Part shown: piece after piece, positions 5,789 to 14,603 of the stretch
Layout: each line of letters starts with the position of its first letter
Position numbering within the stretch: the stretch's first letter is position 1
Assembly (NCBI GenBank): GCA_964442735.1
Contig: CAYUAP010000123.1
Span: forward strand, 1 to 14,609
Direction: 5' to 3'
DNA from: JAUNBG01 sp964442735
GTDB taxonomy: Bacteria > Planctomycetota > Planctomycetia > Pirellulales > Thermoguttaceae
DNA length: 14,609 nt
Notes under the pieces: generated by a model
What the model saw: the letters and a program-made list of their open reading frames with translations, nothing else
Told to the model about the DNA's origin: nothing
Databases searched by the model: none
Translations under genes and position numbers: made by a program

Positions 5789-5813
5789 GGAATAGAATTA
5801 GAGGAATAGAAAA

Positions 5814-6845
5814 ATGGCAGTAACGGAAACGGGTGTCAGTTATTACGGTTTGAGTTATGTGGAACATGCGGAACAAGATTTTAAAGAGATGATCGCCCAC
5901 AATTGTAATGCGGTCATATTGGCATTAACGGAATTTGATATTGATTTTTGGTTTCCAAATATTAAGGAGATAGCAAAACGGGCCAAAGATCTTGGTCTCA
6001 AGGTGTATTTAGATACCTGGGGGATTGGTAAATGGTTTGGAGGTGAACCGACGAGTCTTTTTTTAACGAATAATCCGGGTAATCGGCAGGTATCGGCCTT
6101 TACGAATGAGGCCCTTCCTGCTGCCTGCTTCAATACAGAAGCGTTTCGCCGTTATTATTTCGAGGTATGCGAGAAACTGGCAGAGGGAATTGATGCAGAT
6201 GGATTTTTTTGGGACGAACCGCATTATGCGCTCCCCAAGAGTTACGCTTCAATTACCGGAGGAGCAGGCGACGACTGGACATGTCGATGTCCGTTCTGTC
6301 AAAAATTATTTGAGGACGAATATGGTTATCCAATGCCGAAACAACTGACCCTTGAGGTTAAGCGATTTCGTCACGATTGCGCCTTGGACATTATAGAAAC
6401 GGCAACGAGTATCATCAAAACGATTCGTCCGGACTCGAAGATTATCTGCTGTGTTCATGCAACGTTGGGGACCTATTATGTTACGGAAAATCGCGGTTAT
6501 GACAATTGGGATCGAGTGGCTCGTTCTCCTGCCTGTGATGTCTTTAGTACGACCATTCTGTCCTGGCAACTTCCGCGCAGTTTTTTCAAGTCGATCACCC
6601 AGCGTACTATTGACGCCGCCCGCAAATACGGAAAAGGAAATCAGAGATGGTTAATGGGCTATTATCAGGAACCGGAAGATCTGGAAGATATCCGGAAAAC
6701 AGTTCATCTCTATTCCGATATGGGTGTAGAAAGTCTTTTTGCCTGGACCTATCGCGGTGGATACGGAACAGTTCTGGCCGCTCCCCGTGCCCTTGAGGTT
6801 TGGGATATGATTGGTCGAGCCTACGGTGAAGTTTTAACACGATAA
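5814..6845 (+). CDS. Cytoplasmic TIM-barrel glycoside-hydrolase-like protein
   Basis: A 343-aa protein with an alternating strand-helix pattern that fits a single (beta/alpha)8 barrel. Visible strand ends include C31-N-A-V-I-L-A-L-T, V64-Y-L-D-T-W, D129-G-F-F-W-D-E135 and the last strand F309-A-W-T-Y. The W133-D-E-P motif after the fourth-strand-like segment offers D134 and E135 as candidate catalytic carboxylates. Just after it C157-R-C-P-F-C162 forms a CxCxxC cluster, which in other glycoside-hydrolase-like barrels binds a structural metal. There is no signal peptide, so it should act in the cytoplasm on imported material. The ATG at 5814 has GAGGA (5801-5805) eight bases upstream. Only 12 bp separate it from the SIS-domain gene, indicating one transcript. 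I cannot name the GH family, and it could be a non-hydrolytic sugar enzyme on the same fold. Confidence 0.82.
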   Translation: MAVTETGVSYYGLSYVEHAEQDFKEMIAHNCNAVILALTEFDIDFWFPNIKEIAKRAKDLGLKVYLDTWGIGKWFGGEPTSLFLTNNPGNRQVSAFTNEALPAACFNTEAFRRYYFEVCEKLAEGIDADGFFWDEPHYALPKSYASITGGAGDDWTCRCPFCQKLFEDEYGYPMPKQLTLEVKRFRHDCALDIIETATSIIKTIRPDSKIICCVHATLGTYYVTENRGYDNWDRVARSPACDVFSTTILSWQLPRSFFKSITQRTIDAARKYGKGNQRWLMGYYQEPEDLEDIRKTVHLYSDMGVESLFAWTYRGGYGTVLAAPRALEVWDMIGRAYGEVLTR

Positions 6846-6857
6846 AAGGAGAACGTT

Positions 6858-7619
6858 ATGACAGAAATGTCAAAAGATTTTGGATATTTGGAATCGACCC
6901 TGGCAGTAATACATCGGGTCGAAAAAGAGCAGCAGGAAAATATAGAAAAGGCGGCGAAATTAATGACCGATGCCATAGCCGCTGATCGTTTGATTCACGT
7001 TTACGGAGGTGGTGGTCATACGACACTGGTTATGGGAGAAATGTTCTTCCGTGCAGGAGGTCTGGCCAATATCAATCCCATTATGGAGACCGGGTTATCC
7101 GTCTTTAATCAGGCCATTAAATATCTTGAATTGGAACGATGTGTCAATTATGGTAAAAGTATTATGAAGTATTACAAACTTCAACAGGACGATATTTTAA
7201 TCATTTTCCACAATATAGGGATCAATCCGGCGACAATTGACGCGGCCATGGAGGCAAAAGAAGCCGGAGCTAAAATAATAGCGGTCAGTTCCTCCTATTG
7301 GCAAAACGAAATGCCTCCGGACCATTTTATCCGTCATCCCAATAAAAAGAATCTGTTCGATTTCGCAGATGTCTGTATCGACGATTATAATCGTGTCGGT
7401 GATTGCGCTGTGACTGTACCCGGTTTTGAAACACCGATCGCACCGAATTCCAATCTGGTCGATTTTTATATCGCCCATCGTTTGGAAATTGAAACGGTTC
7501 ATCAGTGTGTCGAACGTGGAATAGAACCACCTGTCTGGCGAAGTGCCAACGCTCCCGGCGGTGACGAATTCAACGAGAAATATATAGAAAAGTATTCACC
7601 AAGAGTCAAAATGTTGTAA
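6858..7619 (+). CDS. SIS-domain phosphosugar-binding protein (UPF0309-like)
   Basis: A 253-aa protein made essentially of one sugar isomerase (SIS) domain. The phosphosugar-binding first loop is I46-H-V-Y-G-G-G-G-H54, followed by E61-x3-RAGGL69, a pattern of the UPF0309 group of bacterial SIS proteins. The second part of the domain (H118-N-I-G-I-N-P then AKEAGAKIIAVSS at about 133-146) and a later V188-P-G-F...IAPNS segment also match. The residues after the loop differ somewhat from the textbook SNSGRNP. SIS domains bind or isomerise phosphosugars; the N-terminal 40 residues form helices typical of the family. It is cytoplasmic. The start follows AAAGGAGA (6845-6852) by six bases and lies 12 bp after the barrel gene. 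No sugar kinase is in the window, so the source of a phosphorylated substrate is unclear. Confidence 0.85.
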   Translation: MTEMSKDFGYLESTLAVIHRVEKEQQENIEKAAKLMTDAIAADRLIHVYGGGGHTTLVMGEMFFRAGGLANINPIMETGLSVFNQAIKYLELERCVNYGKSIMKYYKLQQDDILIIFHNIGINPATIDAAMEAKEAGAKIIAVSSSYWQNEMPPDHFIRHPNKKNLFDFADVCIDDYNRVGDCAVTVPGFETPIAPNSNLVDFYIAHRLEIETVHQCVERGIEPPVWRSANAPGGDEFNEKYIEKYSPRVKML

Positions 7620-7643
7620 TCAATCATCAGACAGGAGGATAGA

Positions 7644-9479
7644 GTGTCACTTCATCCAATCGATTTCATTATTATTGTATTTTTCTTTCTTGTAACGCTT
7701 TCTGTCGGTTGGATAACGATGCGTCGGGCGGGAAAAAACACCTCCGAGTTTTTTTTGTCCGGTAGAAACATGCCGTGGTGGCTACTCGGTTTTTCGATGG
7801 TCGCAACAACATTTTCCGCAGGAACCCCCAATTTGGTAACCGATATTGTCCGTCAGCATGGAATAGCAGGTAACTGGATATGGTGGGCATTTCTTCTGAC
7901 AGGAATGTTGACCGTTTTCGTTTACGCAAAACTATGGCGTCGATTGGGAGTTATGACCGATATCGAATTTTATGAAGTTCGATACAGCGGTCGAATAGGA
8001 GCGTTTCTTCGCGGTTTTCGTGTTCTGTATCTCGGTTTTATGCTCAATACGGTTATTATGGCCTCGGCAACCTTGGCCATGATAAAAATATTGGGTGTTA
8101 TGCTGGGAGTCGCTCAAATTCCTACAGTTCTAATTTCCTCGATTATAACTGTTGTATTTGCAGCCTGTGGTGGATTTACAGCCGTATTATGGACCGACCT
8201 AATTCTGTTTATTGTTGCAATGGGTGGAGCTGTCGCCACTGCCATTTATGTTGTTCAACTTCCTGAAATTGGCGGCCTTCACGCGCTTTTAACTAATGCG
8301 AACGTTGTCGATAAACTCGCCTTTTTTCCAAATATTACAAACACAAATGAAGTTATAACACTCTTGATCATTCCCTTTACCGTTTTATGGTGGAGTACTT
8401 GGTATCCTGGCAGCGAGCCCGGAGGCGGAAGTTATATAACGCAACGTATGCTTGCCTCCAAAAACGAATCCCATGCTATTGGAGCCACTCTGTTCTTCAA
8501 TATCTGTCATTATGCGGTTCGTCCGTGGCCCTGGCTGTTGGTTGGTCTGGCTTCACTGATTATGTTTCCGACACTGGATTCCCTTCAGACCGCGTTTCCG
8601 GTCATGTCTCAATCGAAACTGGGGCATGATATGGCCTATCCGGCAATGCTCTGTCGGCTTCCTGCAGGACTGGCTGGTTTGGTACTCGCGTCCCTTTTCT
8701 CCGCATATGTTTCCACAATGTCAACCCATTTGAATCTTGGTTCGTCCTATATGGTGAACGATTGGTATCATCGTTTCATTCGACCGAATGCAACGGAAAA
8801 ACAACTTGTTTTTGCCGGACGTTTATGGACAGTCATTCTAATGGTACTCGCCAATATCATCGCGCTTTTTTTAACGAATGCACTTCAAGTCTTTAAACTT
8901 CTAATGTTGATAGGGGCGGGAACCGGACTCCTATTCCTCCTACGTTGGTTCTGGTGGCGAATCAATGCCTGGAGTGAAATAGCCGCTATGGTATTTTCGT
9001 TCCTATTGGCCATCTATTTCAAATTCATTCATTTTCCATTCTGGACGTTTGTATTACCGACAACTCGACCGGATGGAAGTATATCACTCCCTGAATACCT
9101 CGATTTTTCCGATTCAACACAAATTGTCATTAGTGTTGTTGTGACGACTTTAGGATGGATACTCGTAACCTTTATGACACGACCAACCGACGAGAAGACA
9201 CTGCGCCAATTTTTAATCCGGTCCGGAGCCAATGGACCCGGCTGGAAAAAGGTCATAGACCGTGCCCGTACCGAAGGAATCGAACTTGTTCCGGACGGTA
9301 GTAAATGGGACATGCCTATGGGAATTTTATGTACCGTTATTTCCTGTATCGCCGTCTATGCAGCCTTGTTCGCAACAGGTTTTTACATCTATGGTAATTA
9401 TATGTCCGCCATTATTTTAACATTGGTTTTTGTGGTCGGTATTACGGCCTTAATTCCATTGTGGAAAAAAATTATTTAG
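7644..9479 (+). CDS. Sodium:solute symporter family protein (SSS)
   Basis: A 611-aa, very hydrophobic integral membrane protein of the solute:sodium symporter family (TC 2.A.21), which brings sugars, inositols, sialic acids or amino acids in with Na+. The first membrane segment is about 6-25. The family motif S34-E-F-F-L-S-G-R41 and the following W45-W...S58-A-G-T-P segment are present, as is the S-x-M-S-T-x-x-x-L-N-L-x-S-S region near residues 351-372. About 13 or more membrane segments can be made out, with a cytoplasmic-looking soluble stretch near 510-555 before the last two. It begins with GTG, supported by AGGAGGA (7633-7639) close upstream. Gaps of 24 bp before and 26 bp after place it within the operon. 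In this context it is most likely the importer for the sugar handled by the locus; the exact solute is not predictable. Confidence 0.93.
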   Translation: MSLHPIDFIIIVFFFLVTLSVGWITMRRAGKNTSEFFLSGRNMPWWLLGFSMVATTFSAGTPNLVTDIVRQHGIAGNWIWWAFLLTGMLTVFVYAKLWRRLGVMTDIEFYEVRYSGRIGAFLRGFRVLYLGFMLNTVIMASATLAMIKILGVMLGVAQIPTVLISSIITVVFAACGGFTAVLWTDLILFIVAMGGAVATAIYVVQLPEIGGLHALLTNANVVDKLAFFPNITNTNEVITLLIIPFTVLWWSTWYPGSEPGGGSYITQRMLASKNESHAIGATLFFNICHYAVRPWPWLLVGLASLIMFPTLDSLQTAFPVMSQSKLGHDMAYPAMLCRLPAGLAGLVLASLFSAYVSTMSTHLNLGSSYMVNDWYHRFIRPNATEKQLVFAGRLWTVILMVLANIIALFLTNALQVFKLLMLIGAGTGLLFLLRWFWWRINAWSEIAAMVFSFLLAIYFKFIHFPFWTFVLPTTRPDGSISLPEYLDFSDSTQIVISVVVTTLGWILVTFMTRPTDEKTLRQFLIRSGANGPGWKKVIDRARTEGIELVPDGSKWDMPMGILCTVISCIAVYAALFATGFYIYGNYMSAIILTLVFVVGITALIPLWKKII

Positions 9480-9505
9480 GGTTTGATCCCAAAAAGAAAA
9501 AATAT

Positions 9506-12500
9506 ATGCCTAAATTATTGATATTATGCCTTTTGTTCTTTCAGATTATCTCTATTTTTCCTTTTACCGTTTTTGGAGAGGACGATACTAAAGAAAATAA
9601 AGAAAATATCGTCTATAATTTCGAAGACGGTACACTTCAGAATTGGTCGATTGTGGAAGGGCAGTTCGATTGTATTGTTTCAAGCAGGCCCTGTTTCCAT
9701 AATTTTCCCGATACACCATATAATAAAGAGGGAAAATACTATCTATCGACCGTAGAATCACAGCCCGGTCAAGGTTCGAAGGATCGAATGACAGGAATAG
9801 TGGAGTCGCCTATTATTATACTATCAAAACCCGGGATTTCATTTTTAATTGGCGCGGGCCAATGTAAAAACTCCTACGTTGCCGTCTATACACTTGATGG
9901 CAGGGAATTTAGGCGTTATCGTGGACTGACAGGCCTGGAAAAAATGATTCCCATTAAAGATACACTTCCCGAACTGGTTGGAAAACCGATCTTCTTCCGT
10001 TTGGTCGATAACGAAACAGGTCCTTGGGGCCACGTAACTTTCGACGATTTTCGCGCTAACGGGCAAATCGACGAAAAAGCGACGGTTCTTCACCGATTTA
10101 ACGGTCAAATGGATGCAAAACTGAAGAATTTGAATGCTTTATTGATAAACTGGAAAAATAACGATTCAAAAGCGGAACTCGATACGTTCTCTATATTACA
10201 GACACTGCAAATTTCACTTGATCAATTGGTAAAACGTATTGATTCATTACGTACGGACACAACACCAAAAGAAGTCGATTCCCTCAATGCAGATTTTTCC
10301 CAATTATTGAATTCGGTAGAAAAAGTACGTGAACAGCGAAGGGAACTGTTCATCGCCTCGACCCCCGAACTGGTAAAGAATCCCATTTTATATGTTGTTC
10401 GAAAGGAATATCAATCCCATTATCACGCAATCGACACTCTTTTTAATTCGGATGAATACAACTGTAACAGGGAAATGCCACACAAAAATCTCTTTACGCC
10501 GGGATCCGCACTAAAACTGTTCGATGCCAAAACAAAACAATCTGTGACGTTAATAGAAACATCCCTCGGTTGCCTGCGCGATCCGGATGTTGGTTTCGAT
10601 GGGGACAGAATCGTTTTGGCGATTCGAAATGATCGTGACTCCGATTATCATATTTGGGAAATAACACTTAAAGAGGGACATTCCTTCCAGGAGATCTTAA
10701 ATCAATCAGAAAAGAGAAAAGATACCGAACGGAAGAAAGTTCAAAAAATAGAAGGAACGGATATCTTGTATCATCCCTTCATTGAACTTCGGCAATTAAC
10801 ACACCCTGAACGATCTGCGGATTTTGATCCGATTTATCTTTCGGACGGGACAATTGTTTTCGCATCGACACGAGAACCGAAATACAATATGTGTTCTCGT
10901 GATATTGCAAGCGATCTCTATCGTATGAACGGTGATGGATCGAATATATATCAGATTACCAAGAGTACCCTGTTCGAGCATAATCCCGTATTACTTCCAG
11001 ATGGACGAATATGTTATCATCGCTGGGAATATGTCGATCGTAATTTCGGTGACGCACATTCGCTCTGGACAGTAACACCCAATGGAACCAATCAATCTGT
11101 TTATTGGGGAAATAATACGGCAGTTCCCGCCGGTATTTATAATCCGGCTTGTATCGAAGAGACTGGAGAACTAATCTGTATTTTTGGGCCACACCATACG
11201 CGGGAAAATGGCGCTCTGGCCATCATTGATCGTCGTCTCGGTTTGGACGGTCAAGATCCTGTTATTAGAACATGGCCTGAAAATTTCAAATCGTTGATCC
11301 GTTCGGGAGGAAATTTTGATTGTGATACAACTGTTTATACTGTACCATTAAAATATGAAGATCCTTTCGTTATCAACGAATCTCGATTTTTGGTTTCCCG
11401 AATGACCGTTCCAGACGGGAAGACCGGTTTGTACCTTCTTGATCGAACAGGAAGTGAATTTCTGATTCTGGAAGAAGAATCGGACGGTATTTACGATCCA
11501 TGTCTGATACGTACACGACAGAAGCCCCCTCTTCTCGAAGGAGCCCGCGATTTCGGGCAGAAGGAAGGTACATGTTACATCGCTAACGTCTACGAAGGAA
11601 CACATATGAAATCGGTCGTGGCGGGCTCCGTTAAATATCTGCGTGTCATTCAGTCGCCGGAGAAGAAAAATTTTAGTTGCGGGCAATGGGATGGTCAGGG
11701 ATATACAGCTCCAGGAATGAACTGGCATAGTCTGGAGAACAAGAAGATTCTTGGAACGGCAACGGTTGAAGAAGATGGATCTGTAGCCTTTAAAGTTCCC
11801 TGTGATACATTTCTGTATTTTCAACTACTTGATACAGAAGGACGAATGATTCAAACTATGCGATCCGGGACCGTTCTCCAATCGGGAGAAATCGTTAGTT
11901 GTGTCGGATGTCATGAAGATCGATTGCAAACCCCCATGAATATCTCGGCGGGAAAACCAATCGCCATGATAAAACAGCCACAAATACTGCAAACGTGGTA
12001 TGGTTCTCCACGGGAATTTGGATATATGAACGAAGTCCAACCGGTATTCGACCGACTTTGTGTCGAATGTCACGATTACGGTAAACCAGCCGGTCTGAAA
12101 TTGAATTTGGCTGCGGACCGTGATCTTGTCTTTAATACATCCTATATAAATTTATGGAATTCGAGTTACATTAAATGTATCGGGGCGGGACCTGCCGAAC
12201 TGCTTGACAATCATGTCTGGGGGTCTCTGGTCAGTCCATTGGTTCAAGAATTGGACAATCCAAAAATTCCGGAACATATCGAATCGAAACTCAAGGAGAA
12301 ATTGACAAAAGAAGACAAGGATCGAATATGTACCTGGATCGACTTGAATGGTGTCTATTATCCCTATTACGAATCAATTCGTCCGAATAATCTGTCAGGA
12401 CGTTCTCCCTTGGATCCGAAGGAACTGAATCGTCTCGGTGAATTAACAGGTATCAGATACGCTCGAATCGCCCATTTCAATCTCTATAAAGCGCCCGAAT

Positions 12501-12796
12501 TTTGTTTCGAGCGTCCTGAATTAAGTCCGGCGTTAAATCATCTGCTGGAAAAACTTCACAAACAATATCCGGGTATCTCGGATGAACAGTTAAAACAAAA
12601 TGGATCATGGCAGGAAATGCTGACTATCATTCGCACAGGAGCAGTCCGACTTCGAGAACATCCACGTGCGGATATGCCTGGATTTGTTCCTTGTCAAAAA
12701 GATCTGGAGCGACTGAAAAAATACGATTACCGCCGAAGTGAAGAACTTCGTTTTCGGCAGGCAATTCAAAATGGAAAAAAAGTATATGACCCTTGA
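9506..12796 (+). CDS. Secreted HZS-alpha-like dihaem cytochrome c/propeller protein
   Basis: A 1096-aa exported protein. Domains in order: signal peptide 1-24 (cleavage near V22-F-G24); a beta-sandwich about 36-186 (NFEDGTLQNW through GHVTFDDF), of the type attached to some GH32-like proteins; helices, probably coiled-coil, about 195-300; a TolB-like propeller about 300-700 with the hydrazine synthase alpha signatures PVLLPDGRICYHRWEYVDR (494-512) and F560-G-P-H-H564; and a C-terminal cytochrome region with two haem c motifs, C799-V-G-C-H803 and C852-V-E-C-H856. HzsA of anammox bacteria has this propeller plus haem plan, but related proteins occur in many planctomycetes without anammox, so hydrazine chemistry is not implied. 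ATG 9506 is preferred for its clean signal peptide; the ribosome binding site is weak and AT-rich. GTG at 9461 would overlap the symporter. A periplasmic oxidoreductase role is inference. Confidence 0.88.
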   Translation: MPKLLILCLLFFQIISIFPFTVFGEDDTKENKENIVYNFEDGTLQNWSIVEGQFDCIVSSRPCFHNFPDTPYNKEGKYYLSTVESQPGQGSKDRMTGIVESPIIILSKPGISFLIGAGQCKNSYVAVYTLDGREFRRYRGLTGLEKMIPIKDTLPELVGKPIFFRLVDNETGPWGHVTFDDFRANGQIDEKATVLHRFNGQMDAKLKNLNALLINWKNNDSKAELDTFSILQTLQISLDQLVKRIDSLRTDTTPKEVDSLNADFSQLLNSVEKVREQRRELFIASTPELVKNPILYVVRKEYQSHYHAIDTLFNSDEYNCNREMPHKNLFTPGSALKLFDAKTKQSVTLIETSLGCLRDPDVGFDGDRIVLAIRNDRDSDYHIWEITLKEGHSFQEILNQSEKRKDTERKKVQKIEGTDILYHPFIELRQLTHPERSADFDPIYLSDGTIVFASTREPKYNMCSRDIASDLYRMNGDGSNIYQITKSTLFEHNPVLLPDGRICYHRWEYVDRNFGDAHSLWTVTPNGTNQSVYWGNNTAVPAGIYNPACIEETGELICIFGPHHTRENGALAIIDRRLGLDGQDPVIRTWPENFKSLIRSGGNFDCDTTVYTVPLKYEDPFVINESRFLVSRMTVPDGKTGLYLLDRTGSEFLILEEESDGIYDPCLIRTRQKPPLLEGARDFGQKEGTCYIANVYEGTHMKSVVAGSVKYLRVIQSPEKKNFSCGQWDGQGYTAPGMNWHSLENKKILGTATVEEDGSVAFKVPCDTFLYFQLLDTEGRMIQTMRSGTVLQSGEIVSCVGCHEDRLQTPMNISAGKPIAMIKQPQILQTWYGSPREFGYMNEVQPVFDRLCVECHDYGKPAGLKLNLAADRDLVFNTSYINLWNSSYIKCIGAGPAELLDNHVWGSLVSPLVQELDNPKIPEHIESKLKEKLTKEDKDRICTWIDLNGVYYPYYESIRPNNLSGRSPLDPKELNRLGELTGIRYARIAHFNLYKAPEFCFERPELSPALNHLLEKLHKQYPGISDEQLKQNGSWQEMLTIIRTGAVRLREHPRADMPGFVPCQKDLERLKKYDYRRSEELRFRQAIQNGKKVYDP

Positions 12797-12842
12797 AATA
12801 TTTGATCGGAATAAAATCATCATTAAAATTTGGAGATATAAT

Positions 12843-14603
12843 ATGTTGAAAATAAAAATAAATTTTACTTTTGTATTGTTGTTGATAATTACTCTATACA
12901 GTAATGCTACAAACCAATTGAATGCAGCAGACCAATTGAAGATTAAGGGAATTAAGGAAATATCACGTGAATCGATCATGTCGGAGTTTAAAATGGGGGA
13001 AGCTATCGATACCTCCAGGTGGCATGCGTTCACAGGAGGACAGAATTGCAAGTCGACATTAAAACGCGATCCTAAAAACAATCGGACAATTGTCGATTTT
13101 TCATTTTCAGGAAAACCTAAAATTGAATATATGGCCATAGGTGCCCCATTAAAAATTACTGCGGGTAATCAATATATTGGCGTTCGAACTTCTGTTCGAA
13201 CGGAAGACGGTCAATCTCCTCTATGTCCCTATTGTATGCGATTAATCGATCCATCCGGAGAAACGCATCAGATCAATTTAAATCTGGCAGGGGGCGACTG
13301 GTTGCTTGGCGAGATCAAGAGTTCGTCTCCACACTGGGGGGGCGATGAAAATGGTATACTGGAATTTCCATGTACTTTTGACTGTTTGATTATGGATAAA
13401 GCGGACTCGAACTGGAAGAAGAGTGGTCAATTTACTCTTTATGATATCCGGTTTTTTGATCGACATCCGATTCAGGAAATGGCCGATATTACGATACCAG
13501 CCATTGTATCCGGTTCCAATATATCATCTTCCGTACAGGGGTCCGAAACATTGGAAGTTCATATCGTTCCGAAAAACGAATTCAAGTCGATCCCATTTGA
13601 AATTCATGTCCAAAAACAGATAAACGATAAAATACTACCTGGTAAATTTATTCAACCGGATTCCAATGGGAGAATAAAAATAGAACGTTGTCTAAAAACT
13701 GGATTTGAGTCGATAATTCTAACACCGGTTACAAAAGATAAAGAAGGAAAACGGATATTTGACAAATCAGTTAAATATTCATTTGCGGTATTACCGAAAA
13801 TCGAGAATATGAACCGTTGGTTCGGAACGACAACCCATTTGAATTTTCCCTGTATTGGTAAAGTTCCACAAATGGGAATGGGAATGATTCGTGACGAATT
13901 TTATTGGGGAAATATTGAACGTAAAAAAGGAGAATTCGTCTATAATACGGATAGGGACCGATATTATACCTTGGTCAAGGATCTTGGAATTGATACACTC
14001 GTTATTTTGGATTATGCAAATTCGAATTACGATGGGGGTAATTTTCCGCATACGGACGAAGGAATCGCCGGTTTTGCAGAATACTGTGGACGTATGGCGG
14101 CCCATCTCAAGGGGCGATGTCGTTATTATGAAATATGGAACGAATGGTCCGGGGCCTGTGGCATGTCCCAATTTGTATCGAAGGGGCACCATAATACGCC
14201 CGAGAATTATGTAAAGCTACTGAAGGCAGCCTCCGAAGCTGTTCGCAAGGCGGACCCGAACGCCTATATTATCGGTGGAGGTGGCGATCATCATGTCAGT
14301 CATTTCAAGCAGATAGAAGAAATGATGAAACTCGGAGTCATGAAATATTGCGATGCCTTTTCTGTTCATCCCTATGTTTATCCTCGAACACCGGAAGATG
14401 CAACGGTACGGGAAAATCTGCAAAAGGTCATTGATATTATGCGCGCAAACGGATGCGCCCATCCCAAACTATGGCTAACGGAACTGGGATGGCCGACCTA
14501 TAGTGGTCTATCACGTGATCCCGCAATTGCCGCATCCTCCTTTACACTTGAAAATTATGGGTGTAGCCTCCATTTTACGCAAGTCATTTGTCAAGATGGA
14601 TAA
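12843..14603 (+). CDS. Secreted clan GH-A glycoside hydrolase (GH39-like), C-terminus frameshifted
   Basis: A signal peptide (1 to about 29, LNAA-D) leads into a beta-sandwich of about 45-210 that looks carbohydrate-binding, a second beta-rich stretch to about 320, and a (beta/alpha)8 barrel from W326. The barrel has the clan GH-A pair: W432-N433-E434 as acid/base and T546-E547 as nucleophile, 113 residues apart, close to GH39 spacing. The start is fixed by GGAGA (12832-12836) six bases before ATG 12843; it lies 46 bp after the dihaem gene with no terminator. The frame stops at 14601 shortly after the nucleophile, too early for a full barrel. Dropping one G of 14559-14561 changes the tail to NYG-VASILRKSFVKMDKI and stays open to the window end, which resembles the expected next helix. 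So either a real frameshift or a sequencing error is likely, and the natural gene continues beyond the window. Confidence 0.85.
   Translation: MLKIKINFTFVLLLIITLYSNATNQLNAADQLKIKGIKEISRESIMSEFKMGEAIDTSRWHAFTGGQNCKSTLKRDPKNNRTIVDFSFSGKPKIEYMAIGAPLKITAGNQYIGVRTSVRTEDGQSPLCPYCMRLIDPSGETHQINLNLAGGDWLLGEIKSSSPHWGGDENGILEFPCTFDCLIMDKADSNWKKSGQFTLYDIRFFDRHPIQEMADITIPAIVSGSNISSSVQGSETLEVHIVPKNEFKSIPFEIHVQKQINDKILPGKFIQPDSNGRIKIERCLKTGFESIILTPVTKDKEGKRIFDKSVKYSFAVLPKIENMNRWFGTTTHLNFPCIGKVPQMGMGMIRDEFYWGNIERKKGEFVYNTDRDRYYTLVKDLGIDTLVILDYANSNYDGGNFPHTDEGIAGFAEYCGRMAAHLKGRCRYYEIWNEWSGACGMSQFVSKGHHNTPENYVKLLKAASEAVRKADPNAYIIGGGGDHHVSHFKQIEEMMKLGVMKYCDAFSVHPYVYPRTPEDATVRENLQKVIDIMRANGCAHPKLWLTELGWPTYSGLSRDPAIAASSFTLENYGCSLHFTQVICQDG

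Larger units (their letters stand above)
5394..5813 (+). other. 420-bp gap inside the locus: repeats, hairpins, one tiny ORF
   Basis: This stretch has no ordinary gene. It holds a dispersed copy of the palindromic repeat (5484-5534), a possible 20-codon ORF (5585-5647), an 8-bp stem TGATGAAA/TTTCATCA (5678-5685 with 5695-5702) lacking a T-run, and three mutually complementary 7-bp segments (5732-5788) shortly before the next ribosome binding site. I found no convincing promoter. It may be an internal regulatory break in the operon. Confidence 0.7.

Noticed and set aside
9461..9505. GTG start at 9461 for the dihaem protein
   Set aside because: It lies within the symporter's end without a ribosome binding site, and the ATG at 9506 begins a standard signal peptide. 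The choice is not fully certain because 9506 also has a weak site.
9506..12796. Evidence that the organism performs anammox
   Set aside because: Only an alpha-like protein is present, without HzsB/C-like genes, and it sits in a sugar locus; similar proteins are known in non-anammox planctomycetes.
12738..12842. GTG start at 12738 for the GH39-like protein
   Set aside because: It would overlap the previous gene by 59 bp and bury the signal peptide; ATG 12843 has GGAGA at six bases and a clean signal peptide.
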